NCBI RefSeq assembly: GCF_900461105.1
Contig: NZ_UFWZ01000001.1
Location: 2,170,001-2,234,000, forward strand
Direction: 5' to 3'
From: Clostridium putrefaciens
GTDB taxonomy: Bacteria > Bacillota > Clostridia > Clostridiales > Clostridiaceae
DNA: 64,000 nt
The notes under the pieces were generated by a model, which worked only from the letters and a program-made list of their open reading frames with translations, had not been told where the DNA came from and did not search any database. Within the stretch, counting starts at the first letter, position 1. The number at the start of each line of letters is the position of its first letter. Both the position numbers and the translations under genes were made by a program. Positions 1 to 8,204 of the stretch are shown piece after piece.

Positions 1-272
1 CATTATATATGATTATTAATCAACTTTTTTAATAGAGAAATAGTGGGGTATTCATCAGTCTCTAAAAAGGATGTCCTTATGATAATGCTGTTGCTGAGAC
101 TAGTTATAAAATTTTAAAAACAAAATTTGCATTTAACAGGATTTTTAAGAGCTTGTAATAACTAAAAAAGGATTTACGAAGTTATGTATTATGGTATAAC
201 AATAAACGTATTCATAGCGCTTTAAATTATATGACACCAATAGAATATCGACTAGCAAATATGACCGAATAA
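1..272 (+). pseudogene. IS3-family transposase (orfB) C-terminal remnant
   Basis: Read in two frames, this stretch encodes the end of an IS3-type integrase-core transposase. A segment around 75-165 reads GCPYDNAVAETSYK and ends in a stop near 160. After it, KKDLRSYVLWYNNKRIHSAL and a TPIEY motif lead to a stop at 270-272. These are the glutamate-containing DDE end and the conserved C-terminus of IS3 orfB proteins. The internal stop and frame change make it non-functional, and the 5' part lies outside the window. Confidence 0.75.
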
Positions 273-325
273 AATTTGTATAATAAAGTGTTGACAATTC
301 AAACTCTTCTCTATCTCAGCAATAC

Positions 326-553
326 TTATTTAAAAGGTCTAACCTTTTTCTTTTGCATTGCATCAACACCCTCATCAAGTAATTTATATAATTCAAATTT
401 ACCTACAAGCTTCTCATAGGTTTCAATACTAATAACCTCTAAATCTCCGTGACCATTCTTTGTTATATACACTGGTTCTTTATACTTATGACAAAATGCT
501 GATATTTCACTATAATTATTTCTTAAATCTGAACTCGGTCTTATTGTCGACAT
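326..553 (-). CDS. Phd/YefM-type antitoxin, orphan
   Basis: This small protein of about 75 residues resembles type II antitoxins of the Phd/YefM family. Its N-terminus (MSTIRPSSDLRNNYSEIS) has the usual 'lRnnyseis' DNA-binding segment, followed by EPVYITKNGHGDLEVIS and a helical tail that would wrap a RelE/YoeB toxin. The start at 553 is chosen because AGGAGGTG lies just upstream; a longer start would lack a good site. No toxin gene follows: the sequence downstream is the IS3 remnant ending at 272. The antitoxin is therefore either orphaned or acts in trans. The family call is fairly firm, the role is inferred. Confidence 0.75.
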   Translation of the reverse strand: MSTIRPSSDLRNNYSEISAFCHKYKEPVYITKNGHGDLEVISIETYEKLVGKFELYKLLDEGVDAMQKKKVRPFK

Positions 554-650
554 AACATACACCTCCTGTATTCGTAATAGTATACACAAAGATTATTAAT
601 CTTTATGCCCCTTGATTAATATATCATTATTCTGCCTCAAATCATTTTAA

Positions 651-800
651 TTATGTTGTCACTACAGGTTCACTTATCACTGCTGTAAACCCTCCACTAA
701 TTATAGTTTCATCCACACCTATAGCATCTTCATCAACGATAAATCTATAGTTTCTATCATGTTCCCTAACATCTCTACCATCTCTTATTTTTATGGTTTC
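651..800 (-). pseudogene. prophage major tail protein, C-terminal fragment (copy 1)
   Basis: The minus strand encodes about 49 residues (RNYRFIVDEDAIGVDETIIS then GGFTAVISEPVVTT) ending at 651. They align with the C-terminus of the intact tail tube protein at 54473-55045 (NYRFIADEDMKDVDTTTISS). The fragment has no start codon and abuts repeat R1 on its 5' side. A second copy of the same unit (fragment plus repeat) lies at 1806-2184. It is debris of a phage related to the resident prophage. Confidence 0.7.
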
Positions 801-830
801 GCATATAAATAATTAGAGTAGAGGCACGCT

Positions 831-1025
831 AAAAAGCACTTCATTAAATTCTAATCTAATGAAATGCTTATACCTGGTAATTTCCTGGGCCCTTGAGGTA
901 GTTATGGTGAACAACGTGCCCCTCTTGCTATTTGCCATTGCTAATATTTCTGTTTAAGCGCAGTTTTCCATTTTATTCTACCCTGGGTTCCTTGTGAGGA
1001 CGTGCTTCGCTGGACTCACTTGCTA
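831..1025 (+). repeat. R repeat, copy R1 (195 bp)
   Basis: First of eight direct copies of a 195 bp repeat. It opens with an inverted repeat (AGCACTTCATTA / TAATGAAATGCTT). The middle contains CCCCTCTTGCTATTTGCCAT, and it ends with CTACCCTGGGTTCCTTGTGA and an imperfect palindrome (GTGAG...CTCAC) closing in CACTTGCTA at 1025. The stop of the GNAT gene lies 12 bases beyond that boundary. The strand given is an arbitrary reference orientation shared by all copies. Confidence 0.85.
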
Positions 1026-1036
1026 ATACTCGCCTT

Positions 1037-1444
1037 CTAATTTTGTTTGCGCAACATGCCACACTTATTTGGTGGCAAATACTCAAATTGATACTTATTA
1101 TATAATAAATCAGCAGGACTGTTCGCTATCAAACATATATAACTATCTTCAAAAGTACTTTCTTCAAGGTAGTTATTGATTTCTTTCATTATTTTATCTG
1201 CAAAGCCTTTTTTTCGATAATGTTCATCCACCATGACATCGCTTATAACATAAGTTATTCCTCCATCACCTACAATTCTTCCAAATCCTATCAATTTTTC
1301 TTTGTCATAAAGAGATATTGTAAATAAAGAATTTGCTATTGCTTTTCTGCTTCTTTCCAAATCCTTATTTCCCATTCCTGAACGAAGCCTCAAGCTAACA
1401 TAATCTTCTGCTTTCGGTTTTTCATAGAGCATTTTCATTTTCAT
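1037..1444 (-). CDS. GNAT-family N-acetyltransferase
   Basis: This 135-residue protein fits a compact GNAT acetyltransferase. The acetyl-CoA loop is visible as VMVDEHYRKKGFADKIMKEI (residues about 90-110; V-x-x-x-x-R-x-x-G-x pattern), preceded by beta strands LIGFGRIVGDGG and ITYVISDV. The substrate cannot be told. GGGAGGTAT sits just before the start at 1444, which supports it. The gene appears intact and ends 12 bases from repeat R1. A perfect 18 bp palindrome lies 20 bases upstream of the start and may control it. It stands alone between two copies of a tail-fragment-plus-repeat unit. Confidence 0.8.
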   Translation of the reverse strand: MKMKMLYEKPKAEDYVSLRLRSGMGNKDLERSRKAIANSLFTISLYDKEKLIGFGRIVGDGGITYVISDVMVDEHYRKKGFADKIMKEINNYLEESTFEDSYICLIANSPADLLYNKYQFEYLPPNKCGMLRKQN

Positions 1445-1463
1445 ATACCTCCCTTAATTATTT

Positions 1464-1481
1464 GATAGTGTTAACACTATC
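1464..1481. promoter_or_regulatory. 18 bp perfect palindrome, possible operator
   Basis: GATAGTGTTAACACTATC is fully self-complementary. It lies 20 bp upstream of the start codon at 1444, in the leader of the minus-strand GNAT gene. On the plus strand a T-run follows it, so a weak terminator for plus-strand transcription is an alternative reading. A related half (TTAACACTATC) recurs near 1731. Confidence 0.45.
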
Positions 1482-1539
1482 CTTTTTTTACTTATTTGAA
1501 TCCTTGCTATTGCAAGGGCTTGTGCTATTTTAAACCTAA

Positions 1540-1775
1540 AAAAACAATGACCCCGCTCTTTTCTGGTATAATTGTTGTATCTCAACCCAACAAAATTCCA
1601 AAAGGAAGGTGTCATCATGAGTACAATTATATCAATATTAGTTACATATAATCAACTATTACTTTCACAAATAAATCAATTACTTATTTTAAATCTAAAA
1701 ACTTTTAATCTGTTTTTTCATAGATTAGTTAACACTATCTTAATATATCAATATTATATCGCTTTATTGGTATAG
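1540..1775 (+). mobile_element. insertion sequence 5' remnant (transposase N-terminus)
   Basis: A promoter-like stretch (TTTTCTGGTATAATTG, 1559-1574) is followed by AAAGGAAGG and an ATG at 1617. The short frame starting MSTIISILVTYNQLLLSQIN resembles the N-terminus of clostridial DDE transposases, but it runs into unrelated sequence and stops at 1775. I read it as the left end of an IS whose remainder was deleted. The family assignment is from memory of similar N-termini and is weak. Confidence 0.4.
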
Positions 1776-1805
1776 TAATCAATATTCTGCCACAAATCAT
1801 TTTAA

Positions 1806-1953
1806 TTATGTTGTCACTACAGGTTCACTTATCACTGCTGTAAACCCTCCACTAATTATAGTTGCATCCACACCTATAGCATCTTCATGAGCAATAAATC
1901 TACAGTTTCTATCATTCTCCCTAACAGCTCTACCATCTCTTATTTTTATGGTT
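1806..1953 (-). pseudogene. prophage major tail protein, C-terminal fragment (copy 2)
   Basis: Near-identical to the fragment at 651-800, with stop at 1806-1808 and a reading like NRCRFIAHEDAIGVDATIIS followed by GGFTAVISEPVVTT. It is again joined on its 5' side to an R repeat. The duplicated unit starts at about 628 and 1781 respectively. No start codon is present. Confidence 0.7.
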
Positions 1954-2184
1954 TCACATATAAATAATTAGAGTAGAGGCACGCTAAAAAGCACTTCATT
2001 AAATTTTACTCTAATGAAATGCTTATACCTGGTAATTTTCTGGGCCCTTGAGGTAGTTATGGTGAGCAACGTGACCCTCTTGCTATTTGCCATTGCTAAT
2101 ATTTCTGCTTAAGCGCAGTTTTCCATTTTATTCTACCCTGGGTTCCTTGTGAGGACATGCTACCCTGGGTTCCTTGTGAGGACA

Positions 2185-3791
2185 CAGAAGTTTAGCACTT
2201 GAAAAGTTTTTAGGGCGATAGCCCGTTGATTTATAATGATTTGTATCAAATTAAGAAAATCGTTATTAATTCCGATTTTTGCTGGAATTTATAAGGGAAA
2301 AACTTGCATAATAAAAGCATCCTTTTTATAATAGTTTTAACTAGAAACTTAAAATAAAAGGATGCTGATAAAATGAACACAAATTATTTAAAACAAATGC
2401 TCACCTATATTAATAAGGTATATCATATAGGCAAAAAAATCAATACCTTAAAGGATAAAAGAATAAAATTTTCTGCAAAAGTTTCAACAATCTCCTTTGT
2501 GGTATTATTTGGGTTTATACTTCAAATAAGAAGTTTCAATAGATTAGAACACTTACTTGAAAAAAATAAATTTAAAAAGTTGCTACCTAAGAAAACTAAA
2601 GTGCCACGTATTGATACCGTTAGGCGCTCATTAAGCGACTTTGACTTAGAAGGTTTAAATAATATGCACAATCAAATAATAAAAACTGCGGTAAAAAATA
2701 AAGTCTTTAGAGCTAGTACTATGGATGGTTTAAAGGTAGTGGCAATAGATGGTGTAGAATTATTTGAAAGCACCAAAAAGTGTTGTGATAAATGTCTTAG
2801 CCGAGTTCACAATGGTGGAGTTACTCATTATTTTCACAGGTCAGTAGTATGTTCAACTGTAGGCTCTGATCCGAACCTTATTTTAGGACAGGAAATGCTT
2901 GAACCTAAAACAGATGGATCAAATAAGGATGAAGGTGAAACTACCGGAGGGAAACGCCTAATCAATAGGCTATATAAAGAATTTCATCATTTTGCAGATA
3001 TCATAGTCGCTGACGCTCTATATTGTAAATCCACTTGGATTAAAGAAGTGCTATCAATTGGAATGAATGCAGTAGTACGAGTTAAAGATGAAAGACTTCA
3101 TATTGTCAAAGATGCATTAGCTTTATTCAAGTGCAGGGAGCCAAATAAAAAGTGGGTTGTGAATAGAAAAAGTAACAACTATATAAAAATAAAAGCCTGG
3201 GATGAAGATAATTTTGAAATGTCTAATTCAGAGATAAAAGTAAGATTTATAAAGTTTATAGAAGAAGTACATAAAAAAGATAAAGTAGAAATCAAAGAAT
3301 CATGGATTATAACTACAGACAAATTTACTTCAGTAGAAACTTTGTGGAAGATAATGCATAAAAGATGGGATATTGAAAATAATGCGTTTCATCAGTTAAA
3401 AACGGAGTGGCATTTAGATCATTGCTTTCTTCATAGCCCTACAGGTGTAGAAACAGTGCTTATGTTTATAGTAATAGCCTTTAACTTAATGCAATTATAT
3501 TTTTTTCGGTGCATTAGAGGGTTTAGAAGAAAAAGGATGTTGCAAATAAATATAATTGAGGATTTAAGGGATGAGATGCTATTAGTACAAGATTGGATAA
3601 ATCCTATCTTCGATACTACTTAACTAGTTTAATAATTGTAAATTAATTTTGAAGATACTTTGGGGAGGGGGAATTTATAGGCATTTTGCGACCTATCTTT
3701 GTGTTGTGTTTCCATATATCTTAATGAATGTAATAGGTGACAATTACAGTAAGAGTAAAATTTTCACTGGGATTTTAATGCGAAATCTCTG
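2185..3791 (+). mobile_element. IS4-like insertion sequence, copy 1 (1607 bp)
   Basis: Imperfect terminal inverted repeats start CAGAAGTTTAGCAC at the left and, read inward from the right, CAGAGATTTCGCAT. A perfect 9 bp direct repeat, GTGAGGACA, flanks the element (2176-2184 and 3792-3800) and belongs to the R repeat it entered. The second copy (21015-22621) has exactly the same length in the opposite orientation. The single gene inside encodes the transposase. Confidence 0.92.
2373..3623 (+). CDS. IS4-superfamily DDE transposase
   Basis: This 416-residue protein catalyses cut-and-paste movement of its IS. The first catalytic aspartate is in VVAIDGVELF (about residue 126), the second in IIVADALYC (about 217). 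The glutamate is in the motif MHKRWDIENNAFHQLK (about 330-345), which corresponds to the YREK-like region of IS4 elements. The N-terminal helical part would bind the ends. It differs from the other copy at only a few residues (for example KKIN versus KKMN, and DPNL versus DPHL), so both are recent. The gene is intact and has its leader inside the element. Confidence 0.9.
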   Translation: MNTNYLKQMLTYINKVYHIGKKINTLKDKRIKFSAKVSTISFVVLFGFILQIRSFNRLEHLLEKNKFKKLLPKKTKVPRIDTVRRSLSDFDLEGLNNMHNQIIKTAVKNKVFRASTMDGLKVVAIDGVELFESTKKCCDKCLSRVHNGGVTHYFHRSVVCSTVGSDPNLILGQEMLEPKTDGSNKDEGETTGGKRLINRLYKEFHHFADIIVADALYCKSTWIKEVLSIGMNAVVRVKDERLHIVKDALALFKCREPNKKWVVNRKSNNYIKIKAWDEDNFEMSNSEIKVRFIKFIEEVHKKDKVEIKESWIITTDKFTSVETLWKIMHKRWDIENNAFHQLKTEWHLDHCFLHSPTGVETVLMFIVIAFNLMQLYFFRCIRGFRRKRMLQINIIEDLRDEMLLVQDWINPIFDTT

Positions 3792-6006
3792 GTGAGGACA
3801 TGCTTCGCTGGACTCACTTGCTTTAATCCTGTAAACTTATCTGTTGGCTGTTCTTCATCATCTAGTTCTCCGACTTTGACCAGTGCATTGCATATTTCGT
3901 CAAATTTATCGATCATCCATGAAAACAGTTCTTCCTGCTTTTCGGGATTAAAGATTTCACATTCACGCTTATAAATAATTCGCTTGGCCGTGCTGGTTTT
4001 TCTACTGGAGTACCAGTCCAACTTATCACCAAATACAGTTTCTATTTCTACTTTTTTTCTTTCCAATCGTGAGAATGTCTCTTGATTATAAGCATAGATA
4101 ATCAGTGAGAGATACTTGCCCCTTGTTAGTGTAAATTCAAGGTGAAAATCTGCGTCTGAAATTGGAATATGATACCACCCCTGAGGGAATGGTTTTCTTG
4201 ATGCAATATCCTCACCACGGCCTTCCTGATTACAATAATCAATAAAACGTGTCCAAAACTTCATCTGTTGTGTTCCAAGTTCTATATCTTGTCTCTGCTC
4301 GATATCAGATGATGTTTCTGCGGTTGAATGTTCTTCAGCATTTTCCTGTTCTTCCGGCAGTGATTCTGGAATCTCTCTGCCATCCATTGCAAAGGATACA
4401 TAAATCAACTTATCCATCTGCTCCCCTGTAAATCTGAATTTCCAACGATTCTCCATAAACTGCAGGAGTAGTTTGCTATGCTTATAAATGCTTTCAGCTG
4501 ACCAGTCAGTTTCCTTTACTATCTCAATTTCAGAATGGGATCCATTCTGGTATCCTCTTCTACCATTAGTCTTGGAAGTTTTCTTATCTTCAAAGCTATC
4601 ATTCTGCAAAGCCGAGTTAATGCTTTGTGATAATGGCAATAGGTTACCTAATGCGCATGACAGCAACTCGATTTCCTCATCATCAAACTGTCTGAAATGA
4701 TTTTTCCAATAATACTTTGTAGGTGTCTGTGGAAGAATGTGTTCAATAGATATTTTGTCTTTTTCTGTTTTAGTGAACATCTCCCAGCTAACCTTATCAA
4801 TATTATTTTTCTTTGCCAGTAGGAATTCATATTCGTACAAAAAATACTTTATAGAGTTCCAGTAATAGAAACCACCCATATTGTCAAAATACTTTTCAAT
4901 CTTCGTAACAAAGTTAGGTAGCGCATATTCGATATTGGCATTGGTAATCTCGTTAATATCATCAATTAAATCATCAATATCCATTTGTTTCAGATAAATG
5001 CTGCGAGTAGCACGGTAATATTCACTACTCCTAAAGGTTGCATTAAGATACCCCATCCTAAAACAAATGAACAAGAATCTTTCGATTGCTGCAAATGCCT
5101 CAATTCGTTTTTCTACCTTCAAGTCCCTCCTGCTAATAATTACCATTAATAGAGGTCTGAAGTACCCAATACCAATACGATTCAAGCGGTCAACCCATAC
5201 TTTTTCATCCGCCGTCAAATTATTACTCTGCATAGGGAAGAAAGTGTCATACCAGTATTTTGCCATATCTTTTAGACTGTTAACATAGTTGGAAATCTCG
5301 CTTGGCTCCAACTTAGAAATCTCCACTACTTCTGGCTCAATATCATCTTCAGTTTCAATTTCTGCATCATACTCAATGTCATCTGAAGCCTCTTGTGTTG
5401 TATCTCTGACAACTACTGTTTTCTTTTCAAAAATATTCTTTGCTGAGAATTTATTTAAAAGAAAATGAATGTAGTCATCACCTTTTCTACGGGAATATGC
5501 AAAATAACTAATCCAATGTGCCTTTAAAAATTCATCATCAGAAAGAGGTGTCTTTTCATTTCTACCAAGCTGATAATATACCTCTTTCCATGCATCATTT
5601 ATCTGCTTTCTAAGGTTTGCTTTATCCATCTCATCGAACTTTTCATCAGAATAAAGCGTGGTCAGATATATTAGTCTGTTTTTTAGTAATTCGAGGTTCG
5701 TTAATTTCTTCCCACGGTTATTCATCGTTTCAAAGGCAACAAACACATCGTAATCATCATCAATCTCATGAATGTTAAACATCAACCTTAATGTCAGTTT
5801 GAGATACAGATTACTTACACCTTCCAATTTTTCACTTAAATAAAGAGCCGATAAATTCTCTCTAAAGAATGATTTTGCATACTTCAAATTTTTCGTATAA
5901 TAAGTTTCGTTGACCGTACCAGAATACGGTTCATTAAACACTCTATATCTGAGATAGTCAGCACTAGCGTTATCCACTTCATAACCGAACAAATATGTAG
6001 TAATCT
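3764..6006 (-). pseudogene. GmrSD-like type IV restriction protein, C-terminal part (DUF1524)
   Basis: This is the larger half of a DUF262/DUF1524 gene split by an ISAs1 element. It carries the HNH-like DUF1524 signature: IEHILPQTPTKYYW, then a conserved CALGNLLPLSQSIN segment. Families of this type (GmrSD, BrxU) cut modified phage DNA using NTP. Joining 7378-7801 to this part after removing the IS and one copy of the 10 bp duplication gives a continuous frame (...PPNN-QITTYLFGYEVDNA). The 3' end is also damaged: after KFTGLK at about 3827 the frame runs into repeat R2 and then the IS4 end. The gene is therefore broken twice. Confidence 0.85.
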
Positions 6007-6016
6007 GATTATTTGG

Positions 6017-7377
6017 CAGGGCAATTGCATTTAAAAACTTGAGTTAAATCCCTTTACATAGTAGAATTTATTTAATAATATTACTAATGTAAAGGGGATT
6101 TTTATAATTATGTATCACGAACTTTCAAATTCTTTTATAAGCATTTCAGACCCAAGAGATAATAATTCAAAACATAAGCTTATTGATATACTAACAATAG
6201 CAACTTGTGCAATAATATGCGGAGCCGATACATGGACAGATATAGCTCAATATGGCACATCAAAACAAGAGTGGTTTTCAACATTCTTAGAGCTTAATCA
6301 TGGGATACCATCCCATGATACTTTTGGAAGAGTATTTTCTATTATTAATCCAAAAGAATTTCAGGAAGCGTTTATTAAGTGGATCAAAGATATTTCTGAT
6401 AAAGTTACTGGTGACGTAATTGCCATAGATGGCAAGACAGTTAGGCATTCCTTTGATACAAGTAACAATAAATCAGCTATTCATATGGTAAGTGCATGGT
6501 CAAATCAGTTAGGTTTAGTTTTAGGTCAGATAAAGGTTAATGATAAATCAAATGAAATAACAGCAATTCCAGAATTATTAGATAAGATAGATATAAATAA
6601 ATCTATAGTAACAATTGATGCTATGGGTACTCAAAAAAATATAGCTAAAAAAATAATCAAAAAGGGCGGAGATTATGTTTTAGCTTTAAAAGGTAATCAT
6701 AAAAACTTTTCCAACGATATAAAATACTTTTTTGAAGAAGAATCTAAGAATAAATTTGCTGATGTTGAATATAGTTTTTTCAAGACTACTAACAAAGATC
6801 ATGGCAGAATTGAAACACGTAAACATTACTTAATTAACGATTTAAACTGGCTTTCACAGAAGTCAGAGTGGAAAAACCTAAATAGTATAATTATGGTTGA
6901 ATCTGAAAGAACCATAGGCGATAAAACATCTAAAGAAAGAAGGTATTATATTTCGAGCTTAACAGAAAATGTTGAAAAGGTTGCTGATGCCATTAGAAAA
7001 CATTGGGGAATAGAGAATAGCTTACATTGGATTTTAGATATTGCTTTTAGAGAAGATGATAGCAGAATAAGAATTGAAAATGCAGCTGAAAACTTTGCCA
7101 TCTTAAGGCATATAGCTTTAAACTTATTAAAAAATGAAAAATCAGTAAAGATTGGTGTAAAAGCTAAAAGACTCAAATCCGGTTGGGATAATGATTATTT
7201 AAGAAAGGTTTTAACTTCAATCCAATAGAAACATCGTTTTCATAAAGTTATTACAGTTCTAATATCTTAAGTAAACGTTATATTAAACTTCTATATTTTC
7301 AAGTGCAACAATATCCTTATACTACCAAAATATGATTAAACTTTAGCTCATTACAATATAAGGATGCAATTGCCCTG
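6017..7377 (+). mobile_element. ISAs1-family insertion sequence (1361 bp)
   Basis: Both ends begin CAGGGCAATTGCAT when read inward. A perfect 10 bp direct repeat GATTATTTGG flanks it (6007-6016 and 7378-7387). It lies inside the DUF262 gene in the opposite orientation. The inverted repeats, target duplication length and transposase all fit ISAs1. Confidence 0.95.
6110..7228 (+). CDS. ISAs1-family transposase
   Basis: This 372-residue protein has the features of ISAs1 transposases. The N-terminal DPRDNNSKHKLIDILTIATC segment (residues 14-33) is the usual H-repeat domain start. GIPSHDTFGRVF follows, then the DDE aspartate in VIAIDGKTVRHSFD and a second in IVTIDAMGTQKNIAKKI. The KALKGNH-like motif LALKGNHKNF and the final RKHWGIENSLHWILDIAFRE (glutamate) complete the core. 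It appears full length and intact. The start follows the left inverted repeat by about 90 bases. Its only context is the disrupted restriction gene. Confidence 0.95.
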   Translation: MYHELSNSFISISDPRDNNSKHKLIDILTIATCAIICGADTWTDIAQYGTSKQEWFSTFLELNHGIPSHDTFGRVFSIINPKEFQEAFIKWIKDISDKVTGDVIAIDGKTVRHSFDTSNNKSAIHMVSAWSNQLGLVLGQIKVNDKSNEITAIPELLDKIDINKSIVTIDAMGTQKNIAKKIIKKGGDYVLALKGNHKNFSNDIKYFFEEESKNKFADVEYSFFKTTNKDHGRIETRKHYLINDLNWLSQKSEWKNLNSIIMVESERTIGDKTSKERRYYISSLTENVEKVADAIRKHWGIENSLHWILDIAFREDDSRIRIENAAENFAILRHIALNLLKNEKSVKIGVKAKRLKSGWDNDYLRKVLTSIQ

Positions 7378-7801
7378 GATTATTTGGTGGTTTGTGTTGA
7401 CAAATATATTTTGCTACAATATCTTTTAAGGTATCATAGCCAAGAACTATCTCTTCATCCGATTTTTCAGTGTTTTCTTCCAAAGAACGTGTAAACTCAA
7501 CTATCTCATTTAAGAGAATGATGAATGTTGTAAGACGCTGCTGTCCGTCAACAATATTGCAAGCCTTAAATCCCTTGTCCAGCATCCACAAATCGCTGCC
7601 CCAAGTTTTAGTTTCACTGCGTTTCAGTGTTTTCAATGATAATAAACCCGTGTAATGATATCTGCTATCTTGTAAATTTATTAAATCATCCCAAAAGTCA
7701 GCAAGTTGCGATTGCTGCCATGCATATCCACGCTGATAATCTGGTATTCTAAATAATCTATTTTGAAATAATAATGACAAAGGTTGCAATTCACTAGCCA
7801 T
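7378..7801 (-). pseudogene. GmrSD-like restriction protein, N-terminal part (DUF262)
   Basis: The N-terminal half of the split gene carries the DUF262 hallmarks: IPDYQRGYAWQQSQ (residues 18-31) and NIVDGQQRLTTFIILLNEI (about 88-106). The latter is the ParB-like nucleotide-binding and hydrolysis motif. The start at 7801 is preferred because AGAGGTG precedes it by six bases. The frame continues into the ISAs1 end and stops at 7343. A small XRE regulator lies 22 bases upstream, so the two probably formed one restriction operon. The intact product would have been about 850 to 870 residues, the size of fused GmrSD proteins. Confidence 0.87.
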
Positions 7802-7822
7802 TCCAAGCACCTCTCTATTGAT

Positions 7823-8038
7823 TTATTTTGTCTCTCTTTTTACATAGGTAAGTTCTATATCATAGCCAAGAGCCTCAATCATCTGCACAAATGTCTTGTT
7901 TACAATACCATCCTGCTTTTTGATGATACGATTCACATAAGATTTTGTAGTATTGATGTCTTCTGCTATTTTTGCCTGTGTGGTTCCATTCTCTATACAC
8001 CTGACTTTAACATCGAGTTCTATATTATTTTTAATCAT
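7823..8038 (-). CDS. XRE-family helix-turn-helix regulator
   Basis: This 71-residue protein is essentially one Cro/CI helix-turn-helix: GTTQAKIAEDINTTKSYVNR (residues 18-37) forms the two DNA-contacting helices, followed by VQMIEALGYDIELTYV. AGAGGTG lies before its start. It sits directly upstream of the DUF262 gene on the same strand, a position typical of the regulator of a restriction cassette. Its target is likely its own promoter. It looks intact although its partner is broken. Confidence 0.8.
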   Translation of the reverse strand: MIKNNIELDVKVRCIENGTTQAKIAEDINTTKSYVNRIIKKQDGIVNKTFVQMIEALGYDIELTYVKRETK

Positions 8039-8157
8039 GTTCTACACCTCTGCTTGTTTGCTCTTAACTTATTTCACAAATCAGATAACTTATTGTACTA
8101 CAATTTTTGGTAAATTTCAATTATACCAATGTAATAGATAAATGAAGTTTTCACCAC

Positions 8158-8187
8158 AGAAAACACCCTGCATTTCTGCAAGGTGCT
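8158..8187 (-). terminator. rho-independent terminator after recombinase pseudogene
   Basis: On the minus strand the stem AGCACCTTGCA / TGCAGGGTGT closes over a GAAA loop and is followed by TTTTC. It lies just past the recombinase stop at 8205. Confidence 0.6.
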
Positions 8188-8204
8188 AACTTCTGTAATT
8201 TTTT

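Larger units (their letters stand above)
1986..3823 (+). repeat. R repeat, copy R2, interrupted by an IS
   Basis: The first part runs 1986-2184 and the last part 3792-3823 (ending CACTTGCT), with the IS4-like element in between. Without the IS, the repeat ends in a partial tandem duplication: after GAGGACATGC at 2151-2160 the segment TACCCTGGGTTCCTTGTGAG starts again. The DUF262/DUF1524 gene begins (by its 3' end) right at the boundary. Confidence 0.8.

Noticed and set aside
831-1025. R as a classical integron attC site
   Set aside because: No tyrosine integron integrase in the window and no GTTRRRY core; cassette-like behaviour is reported only as a hypothesis.
831-1025. R as a simple transcription terminator repeat
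   Set aside because: The opening stem with a T-run on the minus strand could terminate, but this does not explain the other 150 conserved bases or the fixed far end.
3792-5288. Plus-strand open frames inside the restriction gene
   Set aside because: They are short, lack ribosome sites and lie opposite a gene with clear domain motifs.
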